Part shown: positions 17,355 through 25,298 of the stretch, one piece after another | Layout of the letters: each line of letters starts with the position of its first letter | How positions within the stretch are numbered: position 1 is the first letter of the stretch | Assembly: GCF_009557455.1 (NCBI RefSeq) | Contig: NZ_CP045651.1 | Location: forward strand, 2,108,001 to 2,172,000 | Source of the DNA: Alistipes sp. dk3624 | Lineage (GTDB): Bacteria > Bacteroidota > Bacteroidia > Bacteroidales > Rikenellaceae | Length of the DNA: 64,000 nucleotides | Reading direction: 5' to 3' | Notes under the pieces: model-generated | The model's database searches: none | What the model was told of the DNA's origin: nothing | Seen by the model: the letters and a program-made list of their open reading frames with translations, nothing else | Translations under genes and position numbers: made by a program

Positions 17355-18602
17355 TCAGGCGCGGGTTTGTCCGTCTCCTTCGACGATGTATTTGTAAGAG
17401 GTCAGCTCCTGAAGCGCCATAGGGCCTCGGGCATGCAGCTTCTGCGTGCTGATCCCGATTTCGGCTCCGAGGCCGAACTGGGCGCCGTCCGTAAAGGCGG
17501 TCGATACGTTGGCGTATACGCAGGCGGCGTCGACCCGCTGTAAGAACAGCCGGATCGTCTCCGGGTTTTCCGATACGATGGCTTCGCTGTGCCGCGACGA
17601 GTAGCGCGCGATGTGTCGGATCGCCTCGTCGACCGAGTCGACCGTTTTCACCGACATGCGGTAGGAGAGGAACTCCGTCCCGAAGCTGTGTTCGTCGGCC
17701 GGTTGCAGCAGTTCCGCCGGATAGTGCCCGTTCAGGGCTTTCCATGCCTCTCCGTCGGCAAGGATAACGACGTTTTTGCCGGCCAGCGGCGCGCATAAGG
17801 CGGCCAGGTCGGCGAGCCTGTCCCGATGGAAAACGAGGCAGTCGAGCGCGTTGCATACGCTTACGCGGCGCGTTTTGGCGTTCAGTACGATGGCGGTTCC
17901 CTTTTTCAGGTCTCCGTCGCGGTCGAAATAGGTGTGGCAAATGCCCGCTCCCGTTTCGATGACCGGGACGTGCGCGTTCTGCCGGACGAAGTCGATCAGC
18001 CCTTTGCTGCCGCGCGGAATGATCAGGTCGACGTAACCCACGGCGTTTAGCAGTTCGGCGGTCGCCGCTCGGTCGGCCGGCATCAGCGTTACGCAGTTTT
18101 CGTCCAATCCCTGTTCGCGCAACACCTCCCGGATGACCCGAACGATCGCCTCGTTCGAATACCGGGCATCGCTGCCTCCTTTCAGGATGCAGGCGTTGCC
18201 GGATTTCAGGCACAGCGAGAAAACGTCGAATCCGACGTTCGGCCGCGCTTCGTAAATCACGCCGATCACGCCGAACGGTACGCTTACTTTCGTGATCTTC
18301 ATTCCGTTCGGACGGACTGTTTCGCTCAGTATTTTTCCCAGCGGCGACGGCAGCGACGCGACATTGCGGATGTCGGCGGCGATGCCCGCGATGCGTTCGC
18401 GGTTCAGCAGCAGGCGGTCGTACATCGGGTCGGACGGCTCCATCCGCGCCAGGTCCTCCCGGTTGGCTTCGAGGATTTCGTCCGTGTGCTTTTCGGCGGC
18501 GTCGGCCAGTGCGGTCAGCGTCCGGTCGATTTTCGATGCGGAAACGCAGTTCAATTCCCGCGACGCTTCGAGCGCTTTTTCAAAACAGTCTTTCAGTTGC
18601 AT
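17355..18602 (-). CDS. proA: Glutamate-5-semialdehyde dehydrogenase (gamma-glutamyl phosphate reductase)
   Basis: 415 residues, full length. ALDH-fold enzyme with NAD(P)-binding [26 protein letters not shown] and the region [11 protein letters not shown] containing the catalytic Cys equivalent (C in SVCNALDCL). It reduces gamma-glutamyl phosphate to glutamate semialdehyde, the second step to proline. It lies 33 nt downstream of proB in the order proC-proB-proA, so the whole glutamate-to-proline pathway is in one transcript. Confidence 0.96.
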   Translation of the reverse strand: MQLKDCFEKALEASRELNCVSASKIDRTLTALADAAEKHTDEILEANREDLARMEPSDPMYDRLLLNRERIAGIAADIRNVASLPSPLGKILSETVRPNGMKITKVSVPFGVIGVIYEARPNVGFDVFSLCLKSGNACILKGGSDARYSNEAIVRVIREVLREQGLDENCVTLMPADRAATAELLNAVGYVDLIIPRGSKGLIDFVRQNAHVPVIETGAGICHTYFDRDGDLKKGTAIVLNAKTRRVSVCNALDCLVFHRDRLADLAALCAPLAGKNVVILADGEAWKALNGHYPAELLQPADEHSFGTEFLSYRMSVKTVDSVDEAIRHIARYSSRHSEAIVSENPETIRLFLQRVDAACVYANVSTAFTDGAQFGLGAEIGISTQKLHARGPMALQELTSYKYIVEGDGQTRA

Positions 18603-18635
18603 GGCTTTCTGTATCGTTTGTTAATCGTTTTCCTG

Positions 18636-19727
18636 TCAGTCGAGGTATAGGTAGTCGTAATGGACGACCGGCCTTCCTCCTTTTTGTCCCATCGTTTGGC
18701 GCGCCCTGGCGCTGCTACAGGCGACGCGCCCGACCCCGATCGGTTCGCCGTTCGGGGCGACGATGCGGACGATGTCGTCCTTCTCGAACTCCCCTTCCAC
18801 ACGGTTTACGCCGATCGGCAGCAGGCTCGTCGCCGACGGGCCCGTCAGAGCCGTATAAGCGCATTCGTTGATGTGCAGCTCGCCTTTGGCGAATCCTTCC
18901 GAATGGGCGATCCATTTTTTGACCTGCGAGATCGTTCGCGGGGCCGGAACGAAGCGCGTCGAGACGACTTCGGATTGTTCGGCCAACAGTTGCGGCAGGA
19001 TGTTGTCTCGTTTGCCGTTCGCCACGATTACCTCGATCCCTTCGTCGGCCACCTTCATCGCGATTCGGCATTTGGTCAGCATACCTCCGCGGCCGAACTG
19101 CGATTTCCCGGTGCAGATGTACTGCGCCAGGTCGTCGCGCTGCGAGCCGATCTCCCGCAGTACGCTCGATGCGGGGTCTGCCGGGTTGCCGTTGTAGATG
19201 CCGTCGATGTTGCTGAGGATAATCAGCGCCTCGACGTCCATCATCGCGGCGATCAGGCCCGACAGCTCGTCGTTGTCGGTGAACATCAGTTCCGTCAGCG
19301 AGATCGTGTCGTTCTCGTTGACGATCGGGATCACGCCGTTTTCGAGCATCACCGACATGCAGTGCTGCTGGTTCAGGTAGTGGCGCCGCGTCGAAAAGTT
19401 CTCTTTGGTCGTCAGCACCTGTCCGCAGGTGATGCCGTATTCGCGGAACAACTCGTAGTAGTGGTTGATCAGCTTCACCTGTCCGACGGCCGAAAAGAGC
19501 TGGCGGGCCGAAACGGAATCCAGTTTCCGTTGCGTCTTCAGCTCGTTGCGTCCCGATGCGACGGCCCCCGACGACACGAGAATCACCTCGACGCCTGCGC
19601 GGTGCAGCGCGGCGAGCTGGTCGGTCAGCGCCGACATCCGCGTCGTGTCGAGCATCCCGTCCGGGCGGGTCAGCACGTTGCTGCCTACCTTTACGACAAT
19701 CCGTTTGAATCTGTATGAGTTGTTCAT
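18636..19727 (-). CDS. proB: Glutamate 5-kinase
   Basis: 363 residues: amino-acid kinase domain (about 1-255, with VVKVGSNVLT, VSSGAVASG, NENDTIS and GRGGMLTK) and a C-terminal PUA domain (about 275-360). The enzyme phosphorylates glutamate to gamma-glutamyl phosphate and is classically feedback inhibited by proline. It is 19 nt downstream of proC and 33 nt upstream of proA. Confidence 0.96.
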   Translation of the reverse strand: MNNSYRFKRIVVKVGSNVLTRPDGMLDTTRMSALTDQLAALHRAGVEVILVSSGAVASGRNELKTQRKLDSVSARQLFSAVGQVKLINHYYELFREYGITCGQVLTTKENFSTRRHYLNQQHCMSVMLENGVIPIVNENDTISLTELMFTDNDELSGLIAAMMDVEALIILSNIDGIYNGNPADPASSVLREIGSQRDDLAQYICTGKSQFGRGGMLTKCRIAMKVADEGIEVIVANGKRDNILPQLLAEQSEVVSTRFVPAPRTISQVKKWIAHSEGFAKGELHINECAYTALTGPSATSLLPIGVNRVEGEFEKDDIVRIVAPNGEPIGVGRVACSSARARQTMGQKGGRPVVHYDYLYLD

Positions 19728-19746
19728 AATCTTTGCTGTACGGTCG

Positions 19747-20538
19747 TTAACGGCTTTTGAGCAATCCGGCGCGGACGGCTTCGCTGAAACCGCCTTCGGC
19801 CATCGCGTCGAGTCCTTTCAGCGTCAGTCCGCCGGGCGTGGTCACCTTGTCGATCTCGGTTTGCGGCATCGTGCCGTTGGCTTGCAGCAGGGCGAGCGCG
19901 CCGCGCATCGTCTGCATGACGATCTCGCGCGACTGGGTTTCGTCGAAGCCCAGTTCGACGCCTCCTTTGATCGAGTCGCCGAGGTATTTCAGCGCGAAAG
20001 CGATTCCGCACGACGCCAGCGAAGTGCCGGCCGCCATCATCGCTTCCGATACCACTACGGTCTGTCCGAGTTCTTTGAACAGCGTGACCACGGCATTCAG
20101 CTGGCTTTCCGAAGCGCCGTCCGATGCGATGAACGTGACGCTCTCGCGCAGCGAGATCGCCGTATTCGGGATCAGCCGCAGCAACGCCGGGCGGACGTCT
20201 TTCCCGTTGTCGAGCATGGTTTTCAGTTTTTCGAAGCTGACGCCCGCCACGACCGATGCGAGGCATTGCCGGTCGAAGTTGAGTTTATCCCGGAACGTGG
20301 CGGATACCTCTTCGGCCAGCCACGGTTTGACGGCCAGGATGATCAGGTCGGCTCCTTCTACGGCCGCGGCGTTATCCTGAGACGTCCGGATCGCGGAGTT
20401 CAGGCCCTTGATTCGTTCGAGCGCGGCGGCTGAAGGATCCGCTACGGTCAGATCCGATGCTTTCATCAATGTGCTGGCCGCCAGTCCTCCGGCGATGGCG
20501 CCGCCGATGTTGCCCCCTCCGATAATCGTGATTTTCAT
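19747..20538 (-). CDS. proC: Pyrroline-5-carboxylate reductase
   Basis: 263 residues. N-terminal Rossmann fold with IIGGGNIGGAIAGGL, and the C-terminal dimerisation helix bundle with the P5CR signature VTTPGGLTLKGLDAMAEGGF. It reduces P5C to proline. First gene of the proC-proB-proA operon; a TAATTTTG box lies about 47 nt upstream. Confidence 0.95.
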   Translation of the reverse strand: MKITIIGGGNIGGAIAGGLAASTLMKASDLTVADPSAAALERIKGLNSAIRTSQDNAAAVEGADLIILAVKPWLAEEVSATFRDKLNFDRQCLASVVAGVSFEKLKTMLDNGKDVRPALLRLIPNTAISLRESVTFIASDGASESQLNAVVTLFKELGQTVVVSEAMMAAGTSLASCGIAFALKYLGDSIKGGVELGFDETQSREIVMQTMRGALALLQANGTMPQTEIDKVTTPGGLTLKGLDAMAEGGFSEAVRAGLLKSR

Positions 20539-20584
20539 GGTTTCGATGTTTTATTTTTTTATTGAAACGTATGCTATTAACTTA

Positions 20585-20592
20585 CAAAATTA
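20585..20592 (-). promoter_or_regulatory. -7 box for the proCBA operon
   Basis: Minus-strand TAATTTTG, exact consensus, about 45 nt upstream of the proC ATG. No good -33 TTTG was seen. Confidence 0.45.
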
Positions 20593-20721
20593 CGAAAAAT
20601 CTCTGGAAAAGACGAGCAGAAAGGGAGAAAGGTACGCGAAATAATTATAAATAAAGTGTTTGCGGAAATAAAAGAGGACAAGGGGAAAAACGGGGTAACG
20701 CAAAGGAAGGCGGATTTATGA

Positions 20722-21000
20722 AGTAGTACGGTTTTCAAATCGTTACCCGCTGAAAGATGCTTTCTCAGTAAAACAACCTCTATTTGTGACAGCGGTGCCA
20801 TAGACGAGTTCCGTTACTGTTTTGATGGCGACGGCAAGTTTCCTGTAGCTATTGTCCTTGGTTCTGACGGCATAGATGATTCTTTCGACACAGAGGAAAA
20901 TCAAGTAAATTTCTACGTCCAGACTTTGGAATCCATAGTCAAAAATGGCATTGATACTGAAAAAACAACATTTTTATTTTTAAGCTTCGGCAGCAAAGAC
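20722..21000 (+). pseudogene. Decayed C-terminal fragment of a PP2C-like protein phosphatase
   Basis: Between an in-frame TGA (20719) and the nadE start this frame encodes KTTSICDSGAIDEFRYCF, then FPVAIVLGSDGIDDSF, FYVQTLESIVKNG and SFGSKD. GSDGIDDSF matches the SDG(x)(x)D metal motif of PP2C phosphatases, and GSKD matches the start of the final GSKDD(I/M)S motif. The catalytic N-terminus is absent and no start codon or ribosome site is credible, so it is a remnant. Its frame is by chance open into nadE and could cause a wrong, longer nadE call. Codon use is AT-rich, suggesting acquired DNA. Confidence 0.45.
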
Positions 21001-21079
21001 ACGCCCCGCCCTTCTCAAAAAAGACGCGGCGGGAAACGGAAAATCGACGTATGTCCGAAAACTCCCCGAATTTTTTCGT

Positions 21080-21087
21080 TAATTTTG
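21080..21087 (+). promoter_or_regulatory. -7 box for nadE
   Basis: TAATTTTG, exact TAnnTTTG match, 24 nt upstream of the ATG at 21112; this supports that start over the upstream TTG at 20926. Confidence 0.5.
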
Positions 21088-21111
21088 TACCGGACAAATT
21101 GCTCGAATCGT

Positions 21112-23034
21112 ATGGACTTCGGATTTTTGAAAATCGCAGCCGCCACACCGGGCGTGAAGGCGGGGGATTGCAGCCACAACATCGCCCGAATCGCCGGATT
21201 GATTCGGGAAGCCGACCGGCAAGGCGTCTCCGTCGCGGCATTTCCGGAGCTCTGCATCACCGGATACACCTGCGGCGACCTGTTCGGCCAGCCTTTCCTG
21301 ATCGAACAAGCCGAACGGGCTCTCGCACGGCTGCTCGCCGACACGGCCTCCTGCCGGACGGTCTGTATCGCCGGTATGCCGCTGGCTGTCGACAACCGGC
21401 TCTACAATACGGCCGTCGTATTCGGCTCCGGCATCATTTTCGGAGTCGTGCCGAAGACTTACCTGCCGAATTACGACGAATTTTACGAAGCGCGCTGGTT
21501 CGCCTCCGGCGCGGAACCCCACCGCGAAACGGTCGAACTGTGCGGACAGCAAGTTCCGTTCTCGACCGACCTGCTTTTCGAAGACGGGAAAGTCTGTTTC
21601 GGTGTCGAAATCTGCGAAGATCTGTGGGTTCCGCACCCGCCGTCCTCCCGCCTCGCAGTGGCCGGGGCCACCCTGCTGGTCAATCTGTCGGCAAGCGACG
21701 AAATGGTCGGCAAGCACGCTTATCTCCGTTCGCTGATCGCCCAACAGTCGGCCCGCACGCTGTCGGCTTACCTGTACAGCTCGGCCGGATTCGGCGAATC
21801 TTCGACCGACGTGGTTTTCGCCGGCAACGGCCTGATCGCCGAAAACGGAATCTTTCTGAACGAATCGGAACGCTTCTCGCTCGAAGAACAACTGACCGTA
21901 GCGGAAACGGACATCGAACGGCTGCTGACCCTGCGGCGCAAAACCAATACCTTTGCATCCTACGGCAGCGGCACGCTCTGCAAACGCATCCCGGTCGCCC
22001 TGCGCGCCGACCGCGAACAGTTTCCGGTCGAACGCGGTTTCAATCCGAGCCCGTTCATCCCGGACGATCCGCAGCAAATGCAGCAGCGCTGCGAAGAAAT
22101 CTTCAGCATCCAGGTCGGCGGACTGGCGCAGCGCATCCGGCATACCGGCACGCATTCGGCCGTCGTCGGTATCTCCGGCGGGCTCGATTCGACGCTCGCC
22201 CTGCTGGTAGCCGTCCGCACGTTCGACAAGTTGGGACTCCCGCGCCGCAACATTCTCGGCGTCACGATGCCCGGTTTCGGAACGACCGACCGCACCCATA
22301 CCAACGCCCTGCGATTGATGGAATCGCTCGGGGTCGGCATCCGCGAAATCAGCATCCGCGAAGCCTGCGCCGTCCATTTCCGCGACATCGGGATGGACGA
22401 CGCCGACCGCAGCGTCGCCTACGAAAACGCCCAGGCCCGCGAACGCACGCAGATCCTAATGGATCTGGCCAACCGCACGGGCGGACTGGTGATCGGCACC
22501 GGCGACCTTTCCGAACTGGCGCTGGGCTGGGCTACTTACAACGGCGACCACATGTCGATGTACGGAGTCAATTGCGGGGTTCCGAAAACCCTCGTTCGCC
22601 ACCTGGTGCGCTGGGTGGCCGCGCATCCCGACTACGAAGTCGCCCGGGGGTGGTTGCTCGACATCGTCGACACCCCGATCAGTCCGGAGCTGCTGCCTGC
22701 CGACGAAAAGGGCGAAATCGTACAAAAGACCGAAGACCTGGTCGGCCCTTACGAACTGCACGACTTTTTTCTGTACCATTTCGTCCGGTTCGGCTGCCGC
22801 CCGGCCAAACTCCATTTCATGGCCTGCCGGGCGTTCGCCGGAAAATACGACGCGAAAACCGTCAAAAAGTGGCTGACCGTATTCTTACGGCGTTTCTTCT
22901 CGCAACAGTTCAAACGATCGGCATTGCCCGACGGGCCGAAAGTGGGATCGGTCAGTCTGTCGCCCCGCGGGGACTGGCGTATGCCGAGCGACGCTTCGCC
23001 CGCCATGTGGATCCGCGAAGCGGAAAGCCTGTAA
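21112..23034 (+). CDS. nadE: Glutamine-dependent NAD+ synthetase
   Basis: 640 residues from the ATG at 21112. The N-terminal nitrilase-fold glutaminase domain has the triad E46 (FPELCITGY), K115 (VPKTYLPN) and C168 (GVEICEDLW). The C-terminal synthetase has the ATP PP-loop SGGLDS at 355-360 and GTGDLSELALGW. It amidates deamido-NAD using glutamine-derived ammonia passed through an internal tunnel. The upstream frame extension is a phosphatase remnant and not part of this gene. Confidence 0.95.
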   Translation: MDFGFLKIAAATPGVKAGDCSHNIARIAGLIREADRQGVSVAAFPELCITGYTCGDLFGQPFLIEQAERALARLLADTASCRTVCIAGMPLAVDNRLYNTAVVFGSGIIFGVVPKTYLPNYDEFYEARWFASGAEPHRETVELCGQQVPFSTDLLFEDGKVCFGVEICEDLWVPHPPSSRLAVAGATLLVNLSASDEMVGKHAYLRSLIAQQSARTLSAYLYSSAGFGESSTDVVFAGNGLIAENGIFLNESERFSLEEQLTVAETDIERLLTLRRKTNTFASYGSGTLCKRIPVALRADREQFPVERGFNPSPFIPDDPQQMQQRCEEIFSIQVGGLAQRIRHTGTHSAVVGISGGLDSTLALLVAVRTFDKLGLPRRNILGVTMPGFGTTDRTHTNALRLMESLGVGIREISIREACAVHFRDIGMDDADRSVAYENAQARERTQILMDLANRTGGLVIGTGDLSELALGWATYNGDHMSMYGVNCGVPKTLVRHLVRWVAAHPDYEVARGWLLDIVDTPISPELLPADEKGEIVQKTEDLVGPYELHDFFLYHFVRFGCRPAKLHFMACRAFAGKYDAKTVKKWLTVFLRRFFSQQFKRSALPDGPKVGSVSLSPRGDWRMPSDASPAMWIREAESL

Positions 23035-23194
23035 ATAATGGACCAAAAAATAGCGAAAAATCATTTTTTTTATTTTCCTTTGTAACGAACGGCGCGTATA
23101 AAGCATCTTATAAAACATAACGGATCGCCATGCTCCGCAAGGAAAACGCGATCCGGGCCATGAAACCAATAACCGTAAAACGAAATACGCTATT

Positions 23195-23854
23195 ATGAAA
23201 AAACTCATCTCGTTTTCAGCGTTGTGCCTGACGATTGTGCTGTCGGTTCAATCCGTATCGGCACAGGGAACGACTACCCTGATCATGAAGGACGGCACAC
23301 AGCAAGAAGGCTACCTCCGCTCGCCGTTCTATTCGACGATCCAGTACGTTGATCTGAGCCAGAGTCCCACCGCCAAGCCCCGTCGCTATCCGATCGGAGA
23401 GATCGACCGCATCGTCATGGTCGGGCTCGACGGCGATACCGTCAATTATGTCCGGGAGATTCGCTACCGAATGTTCAAATCGAACTCTCCGGACACTAAA
23501 AAAGAGAAAGGCCGTTACCGGATGCCCGTCCTGTTTCGCGAAGATTACCGGGGCAAGGACGGCATCGCGCTGCTGACCGAATTCCGCGAAACGGAACAGA
23601 CGACCGGCCTGCGCACCGCTCTGCAGAAAGAACGCTGGTGCTACGTAAAACTCAAAGACGAACCCGCCGCGCGGGTACTGTCGGTCAGCACCGCGGGAGA
23701 GAACCCCGAAAGCACGCAGAAAAACTTCGTCCGGTTCGCCAAACAGACTTTCGCCAACTATCCGGATCTGGTGCAACGAATCGAGAGCAACGAATTTTCG
23801 GTCAAGGACCCGCTCAAATTGGTAAAGGCCTACGAGGCGATCGTGACATACTGA
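23195..23854 (+). CDS. Secreted protein of unknown function
   Basis: 219 residues with a clear Sec signal peptide (about 1-24, cleaved after VSAQG region). The mature part starts TTLIMKDGTQQEGYL, followed by RYPIGEIDRIVMVG, short beta-rich motifs seen in Bacteroidetes envelope proteins that begin with a KxGxxxxGxL turn. No enzymatic motif is visible. It stands alone, 160 nt after nadE. Confidence 0.6.
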   Translation: MKKLISFSALCLTIVLSVQSVSAQGTTTLIMKDGTQQEGYLRSPFYSTIQYVDLSQSPTAKPRRYPIGEIDRIVMVGLDGDTVNYVREIRYRMFKSNSPDTKKEKGRYRMPVLFREDYRGKDGIALLTEFRETEQTTGLRTALQKERWCYVKLKDEPAARVLSVSTAGENPESTQKNFVRFAKQTFANYPDLVQRIESNEFSVKDPLKLVKAYEAIVTY

Positions 23855-23988
23855 CAAGGCCTTCCTCCCTCCCGCTCCCAAACGGACGAAGAAAAGATAA
23901 GACGAAGGAATCCGTTCGGCGTTTGTAAAAATTGGCCATCTGTATAAAAACCTATCGGAAAGACGTTTCCGATAAATGCGATCATTTC

Positions 23989-24726
23989 ATGAAACCATTG
24001 ATTAAACTTACCGGCTTTGTCAAAAGTTGTCTGTTATTGTTGCCGATAACATTCCTATTTTATCCTTTCACAAAATTGATGTTATTTCTATCCTACCTAA
24101 ACAAGCTGTTGGTATGGATATACGGGAATAAAAAGAAATTCGAATACCGCGAACCCGTCGCTTTCAACCGGAATTACAACAACAGATACAATCTATACAA
24201 ATACATATCGGACAATTATTTAAAGGACAATTCCGAAATCGTTTATCTCGAGTTCGGAGTCGCCGGAGGCACCTCGTTCAAATGGTGGTTGAATGAGAAT
24301 AAAAACGATTCTTCCCGTTTTTACGGATTCGATACTTTCGAAGGTCTTCCTGAGAATTGGGGCATGTTTTTTCGAAAAGGAGACATGCAGCATCAAGAAT
24401 CACAGGTACAAGATAATCGCGTAAAGTTTGTCAAAGGATTGTTCCAGGATACTTTGGTTCCGTTTATCCAAGAAAATAGGGGTGACTTAAAATCCGCTGT
24501 CCGGAAGATCGTACATATGGACGCAGACCTTTATTCTTCCACGATTTTTGTCTTAACTCAGCTTTATCCGTATCTGCAACCGGGCGATATCATTCTATTC
24601 GACGAATTTAACGTGCCTTTGCACGAATTCAAAGCCTTTAATGAGTTTACAAAGGCATTTTATATCGAACTGAAACCTTTAGGCGCGGTCAACAATTACC
24701 TCCAGGTTGCTTTTGTGGTTAAATAA
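23989..24726 (+). CDS. TylF/MycF-like class I SAM-dependent methyltransferase
   Basis: 245 residues from the ATG at 23989. One hydrophobic stretch near residues 10-45 may anchor it to membrane. The core has YLEFGVAGGTSFKWW (motif I), FYGFDTFEGLPENW, KIVHMDADLYSSTIF and PGDIILFDEFN, the pattern of TylF-type enzymes that methylate sugars of macrolides or surface glycans. The gene is visibly richer in A and T than its neighbours and has no glycan genes next to it, so horizontal acquisition is likely. Confidence 0.75.
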   Translation: MKPLIKLTGFVKSCLLLLPITFLFYPFTKLMLFLSYLNKLLVWIYGNKKKFEYREPVAFNRNYNNRYNLYKYISDNYLKDNSEIVYLEFGVAGGTSFKWWLNENKNDSSRFYGFDTFEGLPENWGMFFRKGDMQHQESQVQDNRVKFVKGLFQDTLVPFIQENRGDLKSAVRKIVHMDADLYSSTIFVLTQLYPYLQPGDIILFDEFNVPLHEFKAFNEFTKAFYIELKPLGAVNNYLQVAFVVK

Positions 24727-24782
24727 AAATGCATTCGTAATTCCCAAATCTTTTGAAACGCCCACAAATAAAACTACCCGTC

Positions 24783-25217
24783 ATGAAAAGTCTAAACGTC
24801 GCCGTACTGTCCCTGCTGTTGTTCGCAGGCGCCGCAGCGAACGGCCGGCCGACTGCCGGCGATCCGGCCGCCCCGGTAAAAACGGAAACAGGCAAAGACT
24901 CCGTTACCGCAAAAGCCGACGTATTACCCTCTTTCCGCGGAGGACCGGAACGCCTTGCCGAATATCTCAGGGTCAACCTGCGTTACCCGAAAGAAGAGGT
25001 AGCCGCCGGAACGGAAGGCAGGGTTGTCGTCCGCATGGTTATTTCCAAAACGGGCGAAGTCCGGGAGCCGGAGATCGTTCAGTCGTTGTCTCCCGCCTGC
25101 GATGCCGAAGTAATACGCATCGTCCGTGCAATGCCGCGCTGGAAACCGGGTAAATCCGGCGGCCAACCGGTAAACGTCTATTTCACGCTGCCCGTCACTT
25201 TCAGGCTGCCGAAATAA
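24783..25217 (+). CDS. Secreted TonB C-terminal domain protein
   Basis: 144 residues from the ATG at 24783. An N-terminal hydrophobic signal (about 4-22) is followed by a short linker and a TonB_C domain (about 58-144: YLRVNLRYPKEEVAAGTEGRVVVRMVISKTGEV, then VYFTLPVTFRL). TonB couples proton motive force to outer-membrane transporters. With only a cleavable-looking signal and no Pro-rich spacer, it may not work as a standard energy transducer; many Bacteroidetes have such orphan TonB_C proteins. Confidence 0.8.
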   Translation: MKSLNVAVLSLLLFAGAAANGRPTAGDPAAPVKTETGKDSVTAKADVLPSFRGGPERLAEYLRVNLRYPKEEVAAGTEGRVVVRMVISKTGEVREPEIVQSLSPACDAEVIRIVRAMPRWKPGKSGGQPVNVYFTLPVTFRLPK

Positions 25218-25232
25218 TCCGGAAAAGCAAAG

Positions 25233-25276
25233 TAAAAACACGGGGCGCTGTCAACGGACAGCGCCCCGTGTTTTTA
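25233..25276. terminator. Bidirectional terminator
   Basis: A perfect 19-bp stem (25233-25251 with 25258-25276) with a 6-nt loop; A/T runs at both ends allow use on both strands between the convergent TonB-like gene and leuS. Confidence 0.88.
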
Positions 25277-25298
25277 CATCTACCCCTTGGATCGGCAA

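Larger units (their letters stand above)
20539..21111. other. Gap between proC and nadE
   Basis: This 573-nt divergent gap is more AT-rich than its neighbours. It holds the proC -7 box (20585-20592), the remains of a PP2C-like phosphatase gene (20722-21000) and the nadE -7 box (21080-21087). Nothing else was recognised. Confidence 0.6.
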
